A stretch of DNA of 64,000 nucleotides from Rhynchonema sp. JSB1_4 (taxonomy: Eukaryota > Nematoda > Chromadorea > Monhysterida > Xyalidae): contig JASAMV010001249.1 of the NCBI GenBank assembly GCA_030248065.1, positions 62,001 to 126,000 of the forward strand, read 5' to 3'. Positions 12,101 through 22,179 of the stretch are shown in pieces; within the stretch, counting starts at the first letter, position 1, and each line of letters starts with the position of its first letter. Position numbers and translations under genes: made by a program. A model generated the notes under the pieces. That model saw only the letters and a list, made by a program, of their open reading frames with translations. It did not search any database and was not told where the DNA came from.

Positions 12101-15100
12101 TTTTAGACACTTTTTAGGTGCAATTTGCACCTAAAAAATCAGAATTGCACCTAAAAATTCAGGGTTAGGTGCAAGCTTGCACCTAAAATTTTGGGCCCTT
12201 ATTTGCTTAATTTAGCATTTATACAGCATCTTTTAAGGTTGGAAAGCTTAGAAACAAAAAAAATGCGCTGCGCGGCTTTTCATTCCTTCCAATAAATTCC
12301 ATCGAAGCATTTGGTCGACATCGACAAAAAATATTGATCTGATTGATTGATTTCGTACACAGTTAGTAAAGGCAATCTACGGGAGGTTGTCACTCAGCCC
12401 CCGAATACCGTAACCCACCGTAATATTGATCTGCAAGGATCGTGTCGAGACCAGTTTGTTTTTTATCTATGTTTTGCGTGTTAGCGCCAACACCAACCAA
12501 CATTTCCAAGTTTTGGTGATCGACGCGCACGATGACAATTTCCAGCTTGCTGCCGCTAATACACGTGTCGATAAGCAGCGAGCAGCATGGGTCTCGCAAC
12601 GATCTCGCTTGCGGTGGGTTACGCATCCGGGGCGGGACAACCTCCCGTAGACTGCCTTTACCTGGTGTGCTGGTGATAAGAAGCAAAACAAATACATGCT
12701 GTACTAGGATCAGTGTAGTTCCTGGTCCGGCGAGGCGGTTAGTGACCCTACCCACTCGGTGCGGGGGTTAGTGTACCTCCCTGTGGGGGGAAGGAGGGGG
12801 GAAGACCAAAATTCAAGAAAACGTCCTTCTTTGAGGTCAATAATTTGACATATTTTTGCCCTTTTTTGGAAAAAATTCTCCATAAATAGGGTATTTTGGC
12901 GACTTTTGACAACATTGACCTGAAAATTACCCATTTTAGGCCTAAAAATGCCCATCTTGAGCTAAAGATGCCTATTTTAGGCAAAAATTGCGGCGGTTGG
13001 TGTACCTGGTGCGGCGGTTAGTGTACTTGTGTACCTTGGTCGCGGCGGTTAGTGTACCTTAGGAGGGGACCCCCTCCCACCAGGAACTACACTGACCAGA
13101 ACTAGAGCAGAGCATGACAACAGTATTAGATACCCACACAAAGTAAATGAACAGCGAAAGTAATTGATTCGTATGTGACCCCCAAATGTGGATATGGTGA
13201 CATGAAAATTTTACTGTTTCGTTTTCTTCTCAATCGGTTCTCAATAATGAAACCATAGTAGTGGCTGGGGGGGGGGGGTTGGGGGGGTTACCCCCCTCTC
13301 AGTACTTACCTACCACAAAACCCGAGGGGAGGTTGAGTACTTACCTCTCACAACGCCAAATCATACCTCTCAGAAGCAATTTTATACCTTTTTAAGGCAA
13401 AAATCGGTGTTTTTCGACCTTATTTTCCCAAAAATCGCGCGCTCCGCGCGCAAACACACCCATAATACCTATTTTTAGGCGACTTTCGGCGAAAATTTTG
13501 AAAAAGTACTACTTTTACCTCAATTTTTGGCCAAAATTGTATCACAAAAACGGTGTTTTTTCGCCTTTTTGGGTGACCAAAATCATACCTCTCACGCTTC
13601 CGGTCCCAACCCCGCATCATACTTACCTCCCACACATGGGCCTGCCACTACACTGAATGAAACTAGTACAAAATGTGCTACAAAATGTTGAACTTTCCCT
13701 GAAAAGTTTGCTTTTGCTAAAGGAAAAGGCACTCATTGCTTTACAACTTTATTGAACTTCTAAAAGCACGCAAATAGCATTGAACACACAACCTGGCAAA
13801 AAAGCCTAAACTAGCGTTTTTTGTCCAAAATAGGGGTTGCACCTACTTTGGCCAGCTTGCACCTAAAAATTGGGGGGTTGCACCTAAGTTGCACCTAGTG
13901 CATTTTGAAAAAAAAAACCCTGATTCCAAAATACCCACGTTCAAGCAATGCAATTCTGATTACAACAAATCGCGAAATTTTTTACGGCAACAAAACTTGA
14001 GCACAACCTTCAAGAACTGTTCGGCCTCGGTGCGCAACAACAGATCCTCCGCTTCCTTCCTGACCGACGATATCACATCCTCAATTCGTTCCATTCTCTC
14101 ACCAGACTTGGCCGATTGACGGTACCGTTCGAATCGGGCCTCCGCAAATTTGGTGAATTTGGCCACTTTTGGTGGTGGCGACGAGCTGCGCACTTGGGTG
14201 AGATCCTGTGCGCAAACGAACTGTTATATTATTGAAAAAAGTGGAAAATAAGTGATTCACGCAGATAAAATCAATCATAGTTCATGTACCTGTTTCCGTT
14301 TTCGTACGTTGGACGGCGAGACTCGCTGCTGTAGCACACCACGCGCGCACCAAGGGTTTTTGCCCTGACATTGGACAAAAATTCAATTACCTTTTAATCT
14401 TGAATCAGTATCGTTTGAAGAATCAAAGACTTTATCAAGACCATCAAAAGAGCTGACTTAATGACACCGTACCCTGAAAGGCCTGATCCTCGCGCATCCC
14501 GCTATATTATTGCGATACGACTGCACGCCACCAACTTTCGTGCTGTAGACCCACGACCGAATCGCCTGTGTTTTCGCCATTTGCTCTGCGCTGCGTATGA
14601 CTCCGTCAAACAGACTCGAGAATTTCTCATCCTGTTGCGATGACGGGGTACTATCGTTGTTCGGACTTATCGACGGCATCAGATGTTGTACGCTTGAGTT
14701 CGTGGTGGTGTCCAAGGCCAGTTGGCGAATCGGGGCCAGTTTGGTCGGCGAGTCGAACGGGACAATAACCGGTTTGGGTGGCGAGAATGGCACGTCCGTA
14801 ACGAACTGGTCTTTTTCGTCGATCTTGGATGGAGAGAACATCTCGTCCTCAGGCACTGGGATCAGTTCTGCAAATAGTTTCAAGTTCTATTTTGTAAAAG
14901 GGGTTTGTGCCTTGCCGGTCGATGAGCTGAGGAGAACACCTTTCCGGAGGCCACGTGGCCATCTGGTGCATTTGCATCGTCGACTAGGTCCACGAAAACA
15001 GGCCGAAAAACATGCAACCAAAAAAGCAGACCACACTGCAAACCTCACATCAGCTGGCTGTGCACACTCCAAAGAATAAAAACCAAAATTCCACTCACCA

Positions 15101-17215
15101 AACCAGCACCCATCCTGCGACATCAATAGTGGCTGTGGCTCAGTCTTGAGGGGCGGTGTAGCGGTCTTACACACGGACACGGTGGTTGCCGCCGTGCTGA
15201 TGCTATTATTGAGAGACGACCAGCTCGTAGCGCTGCCACTTATGTCGACATCGGTTGAGGTGGACGTGGACTCACGTTGGGCTGCTGGTGACGGAGTGTG
15301 CTCCTGTTTGATAGCGGCATCTGCCAGCAGATCCAAGGGATTCACAAAGTCCGGACCGCCGCCCAGGGGGGTTATCGATCCGATTAGGGGTGGTTTGTGA
15401 TCATCCGAAACAGATGCGTTTGGCGAACTGTTGGCGAAACACGCGTTCTGTGCAGCTGTACGGCGCTTTATGTCGCATTTCCTGAGATCAAACAGTCCGG
15501 GAACGAATATTAAACTGGTCATTGCGGGCGATATGGCTGCTGGGCTTGAAGATGTACTACTGCTATTGTCAGCCAGTGCGACAGATGGCTGATGTTTCAC
15601 AACGGCTGGATCAATGTCACCAGGCCCGGGTAATTCGGAGTTCGTCCCAGTCTGCTGAATGCCGCACACCGCAGTTTGATTGTTGTTGTTGTTGTTTTGC
15701 GCTCGTTGCAATTTTATGATTCGAATGTTGGATTGTTGTCGCAACGCTGTGGGTACGGTGGTGCTGGATGGAACGTGAATGATCGAAGGCTGCGAACTGG
15801 TCGCTGCGGTTGTCGACACGGGAAGCAGCTGAAAACGTGAAGAACGCGACTGTCACATAGATGCACAACGGAGATCGCACGCAATCGGGCCGCTCTGGTC
15901 CCTATCCGCCAAATCTCCGACCCAGCCCAGGGACCGATCGAACCAAAAGTAACAACCCGCGAGAAAATTACCGACAATTTATTTGCCAAAAAATGTTTTT
16001 GGCTTGAAATGGTAAAAAATTTCTTGAGCTGAGCTGAGGAGTGAGGAGTATAGTTGCAATTTTTCCGAAAAAATATATTTGCAGAAAAAAACGTTTTTTT
16101 CCGATATTTTTCGGAGCCAAATTTGGGCACCGGTCAAAAGAAGGTGTATATTTGGCACATTATGCGCTAAAAATGGTGTATGAAAAGGAATCCTGTTCAG
16201 AAAGTACGAAAAAAGCTGTAAAAGCGCTGGAAAACACTTGGAAAAGTATGTTTCTGCAATAAAACCAGGCTGTTTCCCATAATTTTGACACTTTTTCAGA
16301 AAAGTTCAAAATTCGCCGTGCAAGTTTTCCGGATATTTCACTGAAAAAAACGGTTTGTTTCGTTTTTTTTTCAGGAAAAAATCCTTTTTTTACCTGCAAG
16401 CTGCAACTATACTGAGGAGCAATGGGTGAGCTTGCTTGTTGGCAGCAGACAATGTTGAATAATAACGGGAGCGCATGTACATTCCAAAATCCTTTGCGAA
16501 CTGTCTGAACTGTGAACTGAGCTGAGGATTCAATACCATGTTATAGGGCAAAACAAATGAGAGGAACGTTTTTCAGTCCTCAAACACACGTGCGACGCCT
16601 ACTGAGCAATGAACAAGCAAAGCAAAAAAACGGTCTAAAAATATCGTGAGGGTTCGAACCCATATGTTACAAATACGTTTTAAAAGGGCTTAAAATAACC
16701 GAAAACGAGCCTTTTTCTGACTTAAAAATACACACAGGCGATGCTTAACGAACCATACGAAACTGCCCAAAAAGAGGTGTTATGTGTTTCGGAATTTCTC
16801 AAGTGCAGGTAATTTATTTAAAAAGTTTTTTCGAAAATACAAATTACCGCAATGCTGATCACAATCACACCATAAAAACCCCTGCTACTCAATTATAAAA
16901 ATGGAAAGTTGTGACAGATTAATATTATCTATCATCAGTAGAAGACACCATAAAAAATGAGAACTTGATGAAGGCAGCAATGAAAAGGAAAAAACAGAGA
17001 AATAGGTAAGTGCAGGAAGCAAGCCTACTGCCAATAATAGAGCAAGAGCTAACCTTCGGAGTTTGAACAACCACTTGTTTTTCTGGGTCAATGTTGAACA
17101 GGCTGCGGATTTTTGACAAACTGAAAGTTGGCGATTGCATGGCGGAGCTGATCGAGTCAAGTGAACTGGACGCCATTTTGCCAGGTTGGTTTTGTTGCCA
17201 ACGACAATGGACAAT
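9121..17215 (-). CDS. KMT2 (trithorax/MLL-like) SET-domain histone H3K4 methyltransferase
   Basis: The predicted role is a nuclear lysine methyltransferase acting on histone H3. Exons, minus strand: 17215-17054 (ATG at 17176), 15828-15099, 14867-14473, 14364-14290, 14205-14008, 11346-11151, 10749-10591, 10334-10195, 9954-9791 and 9229-9121. From that ATG they give 762 codons with consistent phases. The SET domain occupies about residues 627-762. It shows the SAM-binding HGIGVF, IEYCGELIRHSLTD, the pseudoknot RFVNHSCEPNC, YNYKL (family usually YDYKF) and the post-SET zinc motif CLCNKPSC, ending KKFLN*. Just upstream, HSARTH resembles the WDR5-binding Win motif. The first two-thirds are S/T/P/Q-rich with an asparagine run and a charged coiled-coil-like stretch. 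No PHD, FYRN or FYRC domain was found, unlike typical 2000-5000-aa family members. The long introns contain hAT-like elements. The 10591/10334 junction and the true N-terminus are the least certain parts. Confidence 0.8.
9230..9790. repeat. Low-complexity intron with CGGTTTTTT/AAAAAACCG tracts
   Basis: The intron between the last two SET exons carries repeated GGAAAAAACCG and TTTTCCAAAAA tracts in both orientations. They resemble the interior of the elements at 16049 and 33496. Clear termini or a target duplication were not found, so it may be a decayed copy. Confidence 0.35.
11424..12758. repeat. Tandem ~668-bp direct duplication
   Basis: The sequence starting CATAGTTTTTTT at 11424 recurs from 12092 with an offset of 668-669 bp and near identity, through the conserved GGATCAGTGTAGTTCC and up to the CCTACCCA stretch. 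Within unit 1, an arm at about 11698-11752 is inverted at 11942-11998 (CTACGGGAGGTTGTC versus GACAACCTCCCGTAG). In unit 2 the second arm has changed to CGCATCCGGGGCGGGACAAC. The high identity suggests a recent duplication or an assembly artefact. Confidence 0.8.
12711..13094. mobile_element. hAT-like MITE 'A' (384 bp)
   Basis: It starts CAGTGTAGTTCCTGGTCCGG and ends with the reverse complement of CAGTGTAGTTCCTG. Both arms carry the word GGCGGTTAGTGTACC, in one orientation. The core contains the family segments TAGGGTATTTTGGCGAC and TTTTAGGCCTAAAAATG. The flanks ACTAGGAT and ACCAGAAC agree at only 5 of 8 positions, so the target duplication is decayed or absent. The left end is also present, truncated, at 12042-12090. 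Confidence 0.75.
13254..13655. mobile_element. hAT-like MITE 'G' (402 bp) with perfect 8-bp target duplication
   Basis: It is flanked by AATGAAAC at 13246-13253 and 13656-13663. The right end is the reverse complement of CAGTGTAGTGGCAGG. The left end is the related CATAGTAGTGGCTGG. The arms carry repeated AGTACTTACCT / ATACCTCTCA words. The core includes the palindromic GCGCGCTCCGCGCGC and the tract AAAAACGGTGTTTTT. Confidence 0.85.
16049..16411. mobile_element. hAT-like MITE 'I' (363 bp)
   Basis: The ends are TATAGTTGCA and its reverse complement TGCAACTATA. The flanks are GTGAGGAG (16041-16048) and CTGAGGAG (16412-16419), a 7-of-8 match expected for an old 8-bp duplication. The interior has AAACGTTTTTTTCC, CCAAATTTGGG and AAACGGTTTG tracts shared with the element at 33496-33865. 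It lies in the first coding intron of the KMT2-like gene. Confidence 0.75.
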
Positions 17216-17442
17216 CTGCAAACAATAAAATTTGTACATTACATAAAAATAAGAACAATCAGTTTTTTTCCCTTTTTATGGAATAAAACGGTTTTTTTCG
17301 ACCCTTGAAGAATTTTCACTAAAAATCGACCCTTCAAAACTTGCCGACCGGGCCGGGCCGACCTGGAGCCCTCACCAAGCCGGACCGGGCCGCGGACTTT
17401 TGGTCGACCGGGCCGACTTTGTCCGGAACTCCGCTTGTTTAC

Positions 17443-17531
17443 AATCAGAGATTAGGATAGGGCGGGATTTTGGGCTTTTGGCTGGGGCCGGACCGGGCCG
17501 GAGTGTTGGTTACGGATCCTAATCTCTGATT
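17443..17531. repeat. Perfect 16-bp inverted repeat with GC-rich GACCGGGCCGG tracts
   Basis: AATCAGAGATTAGGAT (17443-17458) is matched exactly by its reverse complement at 17516-17531 across a 57-bp spacer. The spacer and the sequence just upstream (17340-17420) hold repeated GACCGGGCCG words, which stand out against the AT-rich neighbourhood. It may be a small transposon remnant. No target duplication was seen. Confidence 0.5.
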
Positions 17532-18414
17532 CCGATCTCTGTTTGCAATTGCAAAGCAAAGCGAAACCGAAAACGGGATTCGAATTTCTCTTTTTTTCCA
17601 ACGCGGAGGAATCAAACGTTTCTTTCACATGGTGTGGCGGGGCACGAGATCATGCAAACTTGCGAACCAATTGCAACTACTCGAAGCCAGCTGTCGATCA
17701 TTCATTTGTATTGGAACAGATTGGAAGCAATCAAACGGTATGAAAGCAATCAAGGTTGATTTGACTACGGAACGGTTCGGCAACAGCGAATACTGCACGA
17801 GCGAGCGAACACGATACACGCTCGTACGATATTGTTCACCTAAGTGATCCTATGTCATATCAGTCATAATAGGTCCCTTCGCTTGAATAGCAACATCCAA
17901 GTTGCGAACTCAGTACTGCCACCGGGCAGCCACGGAGCCTTTCTGTTTAGGGCTTCGTTTTTGCCTCAATGTTTGTTGCGAATGCCCTCTGTCACGATGT
18001 TGTGACTTGTGACAGTGTGTCGGTGAAGTATATACATTTATATGCATATTTTGATCCTATGTCGAATATTGAACATTATGATACTAACTCAGCAGAATAA
18101 TTTTTATACCCCACTGGCATTCGGTTTCCAGATGTAAAAGGTTTCTTTGTCAAATTTTTCTTAAAAAGTTTCCATCTTTGAGTCACAGAACTCAAGGGAT
18201 AGCACCTAAATGTATACACTTTTAGCACTAGGTGCACACAAACGAAGAATTTACGCATTCACCGTGCACTGAGCGCTGCAGATCAGTTTGGTTGTCGTGA
18301 CGGAATTTTGTGACCTGGCCCAATGCACACCATTCTTTTGCATCAACAAACGTTTGGTTCAAGAATTGTTGCAGATAATTTTCACCGGTCGACTGACGCA
18401 ACCAAACTATTAAC

Positions 18415-18625
18415 CTTCGATTTTCGTTGTTTGACTTCAGTGTCCTTTTGCAGTTGCAGTTCAACGCCAGATTCCTTGATCGGATGACTGGCTGCACCAA
18501 CAGATCCTGATTTGTGACTTTGGGTAGTCAACAACTTGAGAATGTGATCGTATTGCTTGTCACAGTTCAACAATTCGCGGTGCAAATTTTCAATCAATTG
18601 ATCCTCACATATCACGCGCTTCAAC
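18415..18625 (-). CDS. Possible upstream coding exon of the KMT2-like gene
   Basis: A minus-strand open stretch contains EDQLIENLHRELLNCDKQYD and ends KQRKSK at a GT donor in phase 0. The next exon (17215) is open in phase 0 upstream of its ATG, so the two could join. No ATG is present in frame and the 5' boundary is unclear because a TGA lies just upstream. It may instead be a weakly supported exon of another transcript. Confidence 0.35.
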
Positions 18626-18911
18626 AGGATTCATCCACATCCTCCGCAATGAATTGAAAGAGATCGATCGCACGATTTCACAACACGAGCTCTTCAGCCA
18701 GCTCACCTCACTCACATCACAACAACTTCAACTTTCAGTTTCATTCAACTTCAATTCAACTTTTTGTTCGATCTTCGTGCGTGAAGAAGCGGTAAGATAA
18801 GATGTGTTTAAAAACAGCTGTCCACTTTTTTATTGCAAAAAATTAAGCATTTAGGATATTTTCCCCACTTCAGTTCCCAAAAAACATTGGTCAATTCAAT
18901 TTCAATTTAGG

Positions 18912-19525
18912 TACCGTAAAAACCTAAATACCAGAAGGGAGGCTCTATAATTCACTGACCCCATATCCGGGCGGCCTCTATTAATTGACCCGAACCCGAA
19001 GTAACCTGAAAAATTGTTCCCAGAAATACCTACCCTCAAAAACCCCTAAAAATGGGTTTAACTTTGAAAGGATGTTTGTTCAGGGTACCGTAAAAACCTA
19101 AATACAGCCCCCCCGGAATAGAGCCCCCCCCCGTAATACAGCCCCCCCAAAAAGGGGTCAGTGAATTAATAGAGCCCCCCCCCGGAATAGAGCCCCCCCC
19201 TAAGTAACATCCCCTATACTGTAGTGTATTAAGGCTTGATAGTGGTGTACAGGTACATTTATGCACGTTTGTTGTTCGTTCAGAGCACATAATACGCCTC
19301 CTATTGACGAATAGACACGAATAAATGCGGTTACAAGCGAAAAACATCCTTTCAAACCCGTTTTTAGGGGTTTTTGGGGGGTATTTCTGGGAACAATTTT
19401 TCAGGTTCGGGTCAGTGAATTAATAGAGGCCCCCCCGGAATAGAGCCCCCCCGTAATAGAGCCCCCCCAAAATGGGGTCAGTGAGTTAATAGAGCCCCCC
19501 CCCTTCTATTTAGGTTTTTACGGTA
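18912..19525. mobile_element. TACCGTAAAAACC foldback element with nested copy
   Basis: The ends are TACCGTAAAAACCTAAATA and its exact reverse complement. The outermost TA could be a TA target duplication, as in Tc1/mariner-like elements. Arms of about 150 bp are inverted (18925-19075 against 19345-19500). A second left end begins at 19086. The word AATAGAGCCCCCCC is repeated throughout. A related partial copy in opposite orientation is at 22555-22784. No transposase is seen. Confidence 0.7.
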
Positions 19526-19552
19526 GTACTTGGGGGGGGGGGGGGTCCGGGT

Positions 19553-20139
19553 TAGGCCTGGGCACAATACCACTTTTGACACCCAATACCAATACCCAAT
19601 ACCAATACCGGCCCTGTACCAATACCCAATACCCAATACCAATACCAAATTTGTGACCCAATACCAATACCCAATACCAATACCGGGTGAGACCCAATAC
19701 CAATACCAATACCCAATACCAGATCAATACTGCAGAAGTGCCAGGTATTGGGTTTGGTATTGGGTTGGTATTGGTATTGAGTATTGGGTATTGGGTTGGT
19801 ATTGGTATTGGGTATTGGGTATTGGTCGTAGTATTGGTTTGGTATTGGGTTTTTGGTCTGGTATTGGGTTGGTATTGGTTTGGTATTGGGTTTTGAGTCA
19901 GGTATTGGGTTTGGTATTGGTTTGGTATTGGCTTTTTCTGGATCAGTATTGGGTATTGGTTTTGACCCAATACCTGGGCAAACCCAATACCAATACCCAA
20001 TACCAATACCAGGCCAGCTTCAATACCAATACCCAATACCCAATACCAGAATTAGACCCAATACCAATACCAAACACTGGTATTGGTATTGGTATTGGGT
20101 GGTATTGGTATTGGGTATTGGGTATTGTGCCCACCCATA
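19553..20139. mobile_element. hAT-like element made almost entirely of GGTATTGG minisatellite
   Basis: It is flanked by a perfect 8-bp direct repeat, GTCCGGGT (19545-19552 and 20140-20147). The left end is TAGGCCTGGGCACAATACC; the right end, reverse complemented, is TATGGGTGGGCACAATACC. The whole interior is degenerate GGTATTGGTATTGGG repeats whose orientation flips several times (CCAATACC, GGTATTGG, CCAATACC, GGTATTGG). The long open frames through it are repeat translations, not genes. Confidence 0.85.
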
Positions 20140-20252
20140 GTCCGGGTCCCCCCAAATTCATCTATCTGTCGTCAACACTTTTTGATTTCATCTATCTATC
20201 GTCAACACATATGGGCAAATCTATCTATCGTCAACAAATTCTGGGAACAATC

Positions 20253-21045
20253 TACCGTATTGTCGGAAATAGAACCCCCCCCCATTAATTGAACCCCCCT
20301 AAATGGCTCGAAATCAAAAATAGAACCCCCCCATTAATAGAACCCCACCCCCGACCTTCACCGTACCACAGATTAGTGGTATGGTGGTAGGGCTGTGTTG
20401 TGTTGTTGTGCAAACGTTGTTTAAGCTTGCGTACACAACAGAATACAGCTTTTTAAGCCGCTGTTCAAGTTAGAAAATGCCGAAAACAAGCCATTTTTAT
20501 GGGCATTATTAACAATGATTTTTTTCGTCGGGGGGCCAAATCAGTGTAGTTCCTGGTCCGGAGGGGGAACAGACGTACCCTCCACTATTTTCGGAGGGGG
20601 AACAGACGTACCTACCTGGGGGGGGAAGTCCCAATTTGGGGGGGGGGACGGAAAAAAGTCATTTTTTGAGGTCGAAAAATTGGACTATTTTTGCCTTCTT
20701 TTGCGAAAAATCCCCTATAAAAAGGGTATTTTGGCGTTTTTTTGGAGGTTTCACCTAAAGTTTACCTATTTTTGGCCTAAAAATGCCTATTTTAGGCCTA
20801 AATTTGCCCATTTTAGGAAAAAATTGGGGGAGCAGACGTACCCGGAGGGGGAACAGTGGGGCAGGCGTACCTCGGAGGGGGAACAGACGTACCCGAGGGG
20901 GGTCCCCCCTCCCCCCCCAGGAACTACACTGGGCCAAATGAAAAGTATAACCCCCCAATAATTGACCCCCCCCATAAATTGAACCCCCCAAAATGACCCC
21001 AGTGAAAAAATAGACCCCCCGGGTTCTATTTCCGACAATACGGTA
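20253..21045. mobile_element. TACCGTATTGTCGG element interrupted by MITE 'B'
   Basis: The left end TACCGTATTGTCGGAAATAG is repeated, reverse complemented, at the right end (ending CCGACAATACGGTA). The words CATTAATTGAACCCCCC and ATAGAACCCCCCC recur near the ends. Removing the inserted element at 20542-20931 and one target duplication leaves about 395 bp. No coding capacity is seen. Confidence 0.7.
20542..20931. mobile_element. hAT-like MITE 'B' (390 bp) with perfect 8-bp target duplication
   Basis: It is flanked by GGCCAAAT at 20534-20541 and 20932-20939. The ends are CAGTGTAGTTCCTGG and its reverse complement. Both arms carry GGGGGAACAGACGTACC in the same orientation. The core has TATTTTTGGCCTAAAAATG and AGGGTATTTTGGCG, as in element 'A'. 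It is inserted in the TACCGTATTG element. Confidence 0.9.
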
Positions 21046-21391
21046 TCTATCGTCAACAACAATCGACCCCCAAAATGGACATTTTTGACTCAAAATCGGT
21101 ATTTTTTTGCCCCAAATAGGCAAAAAATCTCGCGCTACGCGCGGATTTAGTACATCTATATACATTTTCATTAATATTCACACATTAACTTAATGCACTA
21201 TAATACTATACCTTGGTTTTTGGCGACCCCCCCCCACCATCTATATCGTCAACAAGTTTGGGCCGACCCCCCAGATTTCGGACTTGGGTCATCTATCTAT
21301 CGTCAACACATTTCGGGTCCCAATCTATCTATCGTCAACACCCTGGCCATGTGGCCAAGTACTACAGTGTAGTTCCTGGGGGGAGGGGGTC

Positions 21392-22179
21392 CAGTGTAGT
21401 TCCTGGGGGGAAGGGGGACCCCCCCTAAGGTACACTAATTTCCCCGACCAAGGTACACTAGTACACTAATTTCCCCTCCGGGTACACTAATTTCCCCAAT
21501 TTTTGCCTAAAATGGCCATTTTTAGGCCTAAAATGGGCATTTTTAGGCCTAAAATGTGTGACTTTTAGGTCAATGTTCTCAAAAGTCGCCAAAATGCCCT
21601 TTTTATGAAGAATTTTTTCCAAAAAGGGGCAGTGATGTAGTTGGTCCGAGCAAGAAAGCTAGCTAGCTGGAGGGGTCCGGCGCAAGAAAGCTAGCTAGCT
21701 AGCCGGGTACCCCGATTTGGGGGGGGTATTGGTCCAGAAGTCAAAAACAGGGGTATAAAAATTGGTCGAAATTATGCTAAAATAAGCCTTAAAATGCGTA
21801 TTTTTGTGCACGTGTGAGAAAATTTGAACGAATTTGACCATTTTGGCCCATAAATGGTCATTTTGGCACTAAAATCAACACTTTTTTTACTTGGTGACCG
21901 GAGCAAAAAAAGCTAGCTAGCCAGTTTGGGGGGTATGGGTTTCGGAGCAAGAAAGCTACCTAGCAGTTGGGGGGGGGGGGGGGTAATACCCCCCCCATAC
22001 CCCCCCCCAACCACATCACTGAAAAGGGGTAAAAATAGGTCAAATTTTCTACCTCAAAAAGTGACTTTTCCTGATTTTGGGTCTTCCCCCCCCCTTCCCC
22101 CCCAGGGAGGTACACTAATTTCCCCTCCGAAAAAGTAGGAAGGTACACTAATTTCCCCGCCGGACCAGGAACTACACTG
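21392..22179. mobile_element. hAT-like MITE 'C', middle of the nest
   Basis: It is inserted in element 'E', with GGGGGTC directly repeated at 21385-21391 and 22180-22186. The ends are CAGTGTAGTTCCTGG and its inverse. The word GGTACACTAATTTCCCC occurs on both arms in one orientation. The core is shared with 'E' (GGCCTAAAATGGGCATTTTT, TCAATGTTCTCAAAAGTCG). It is itself interrupted at an AAAAGGGG by element 'D'. Without the insertion it is about 388 bp. Confidence 0.85.
21630..22021. mobile_element. hAT-like MITE 'D', innermost of the nest
   Basis: It is flanked by a perfect 8-bp duplication, AAAAGGGG (21622-21629 and 22022-22029). The ends are CAGTGATGTAGTTGG and its near-perfect inverse CCAACCACATCACTG. 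Its private word GAGCAAGAAAGCTAGCTAGC occurs twice on the left and, with small changes, twice on the right in the same orientation. The core differs from that of 'C' and 'E', so it is a sister family of the same ~390-bp design. Confidence 0.9.

Larger units (their letters stand above)
11424..13922. mobile_element. Composite 2.5-kb hAT-like element in a KMT2-like intron
   Basis: It is flanked by a perfect 8-bp direct repeat, ATTCCAAA (11416-11423 and 13923-13930). The ends are CATAGTTTTTTT on the left and, on the right, the reverse complement of CAGGGTTTTTTT. CAGGG-type ends with an 8-bp duplication are typical of hAT transposons. The word TAGGTGCAA/TTGCACCTA is repeated near both ends. The interior contains a ~668-bp tandem duplication and two further nested elements (12711-13094 and 13254-13655). 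No transposase reading frame is visible. Without it, the host intron would be about 154 bp. A fragment of the same left end lies at 43972-44215. Confidence 0.85.
20150..21345. repeat. Cluster of ATCTATCTATCGTCAACA words
   Basis: The 18-mer ATCTATCTATCGTCAACA or close variants occur about seven times, all in the same orientation. They lie on both sides of the TACCGTATTG element (near 20160, 20193, 20218, 21045, 21240, 21292 and 21322). This looks like the subterminal word of a larger element whose own ends I could not fix. Confidence 0.55.

Noticed and set aside
12390..12755. 121-codon minus-strand frame, with a near-duplicate around 11721-12130
   Set aside because: It lies in the duplicated transposon unit, differs in frame between copies because of small changes, and shows no known domain.
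16651..16670. GGTTCGAACC resembling a tRNA B box
   Set aside because: No A box, no acceptor or anticodon stem pairing could be found in the surrounding 90 bases.
19518..20292. Long overlapping open frames on both strands (up to 252 codons)
   Set aside because: They are translations of the GGTATTGG minisatellite inside a transposon, with no codon bias or domain, open on both strands.
21641..21962. CRISPR-like regular direct repeats (GAGCAAGAAAGCTAGC)
   Set aside because: Spacing is irregular, there are no unique spacers of constant length, the host is eukaryotic, and the repeats are arm words of a MITE with an 8-bp target duplication.
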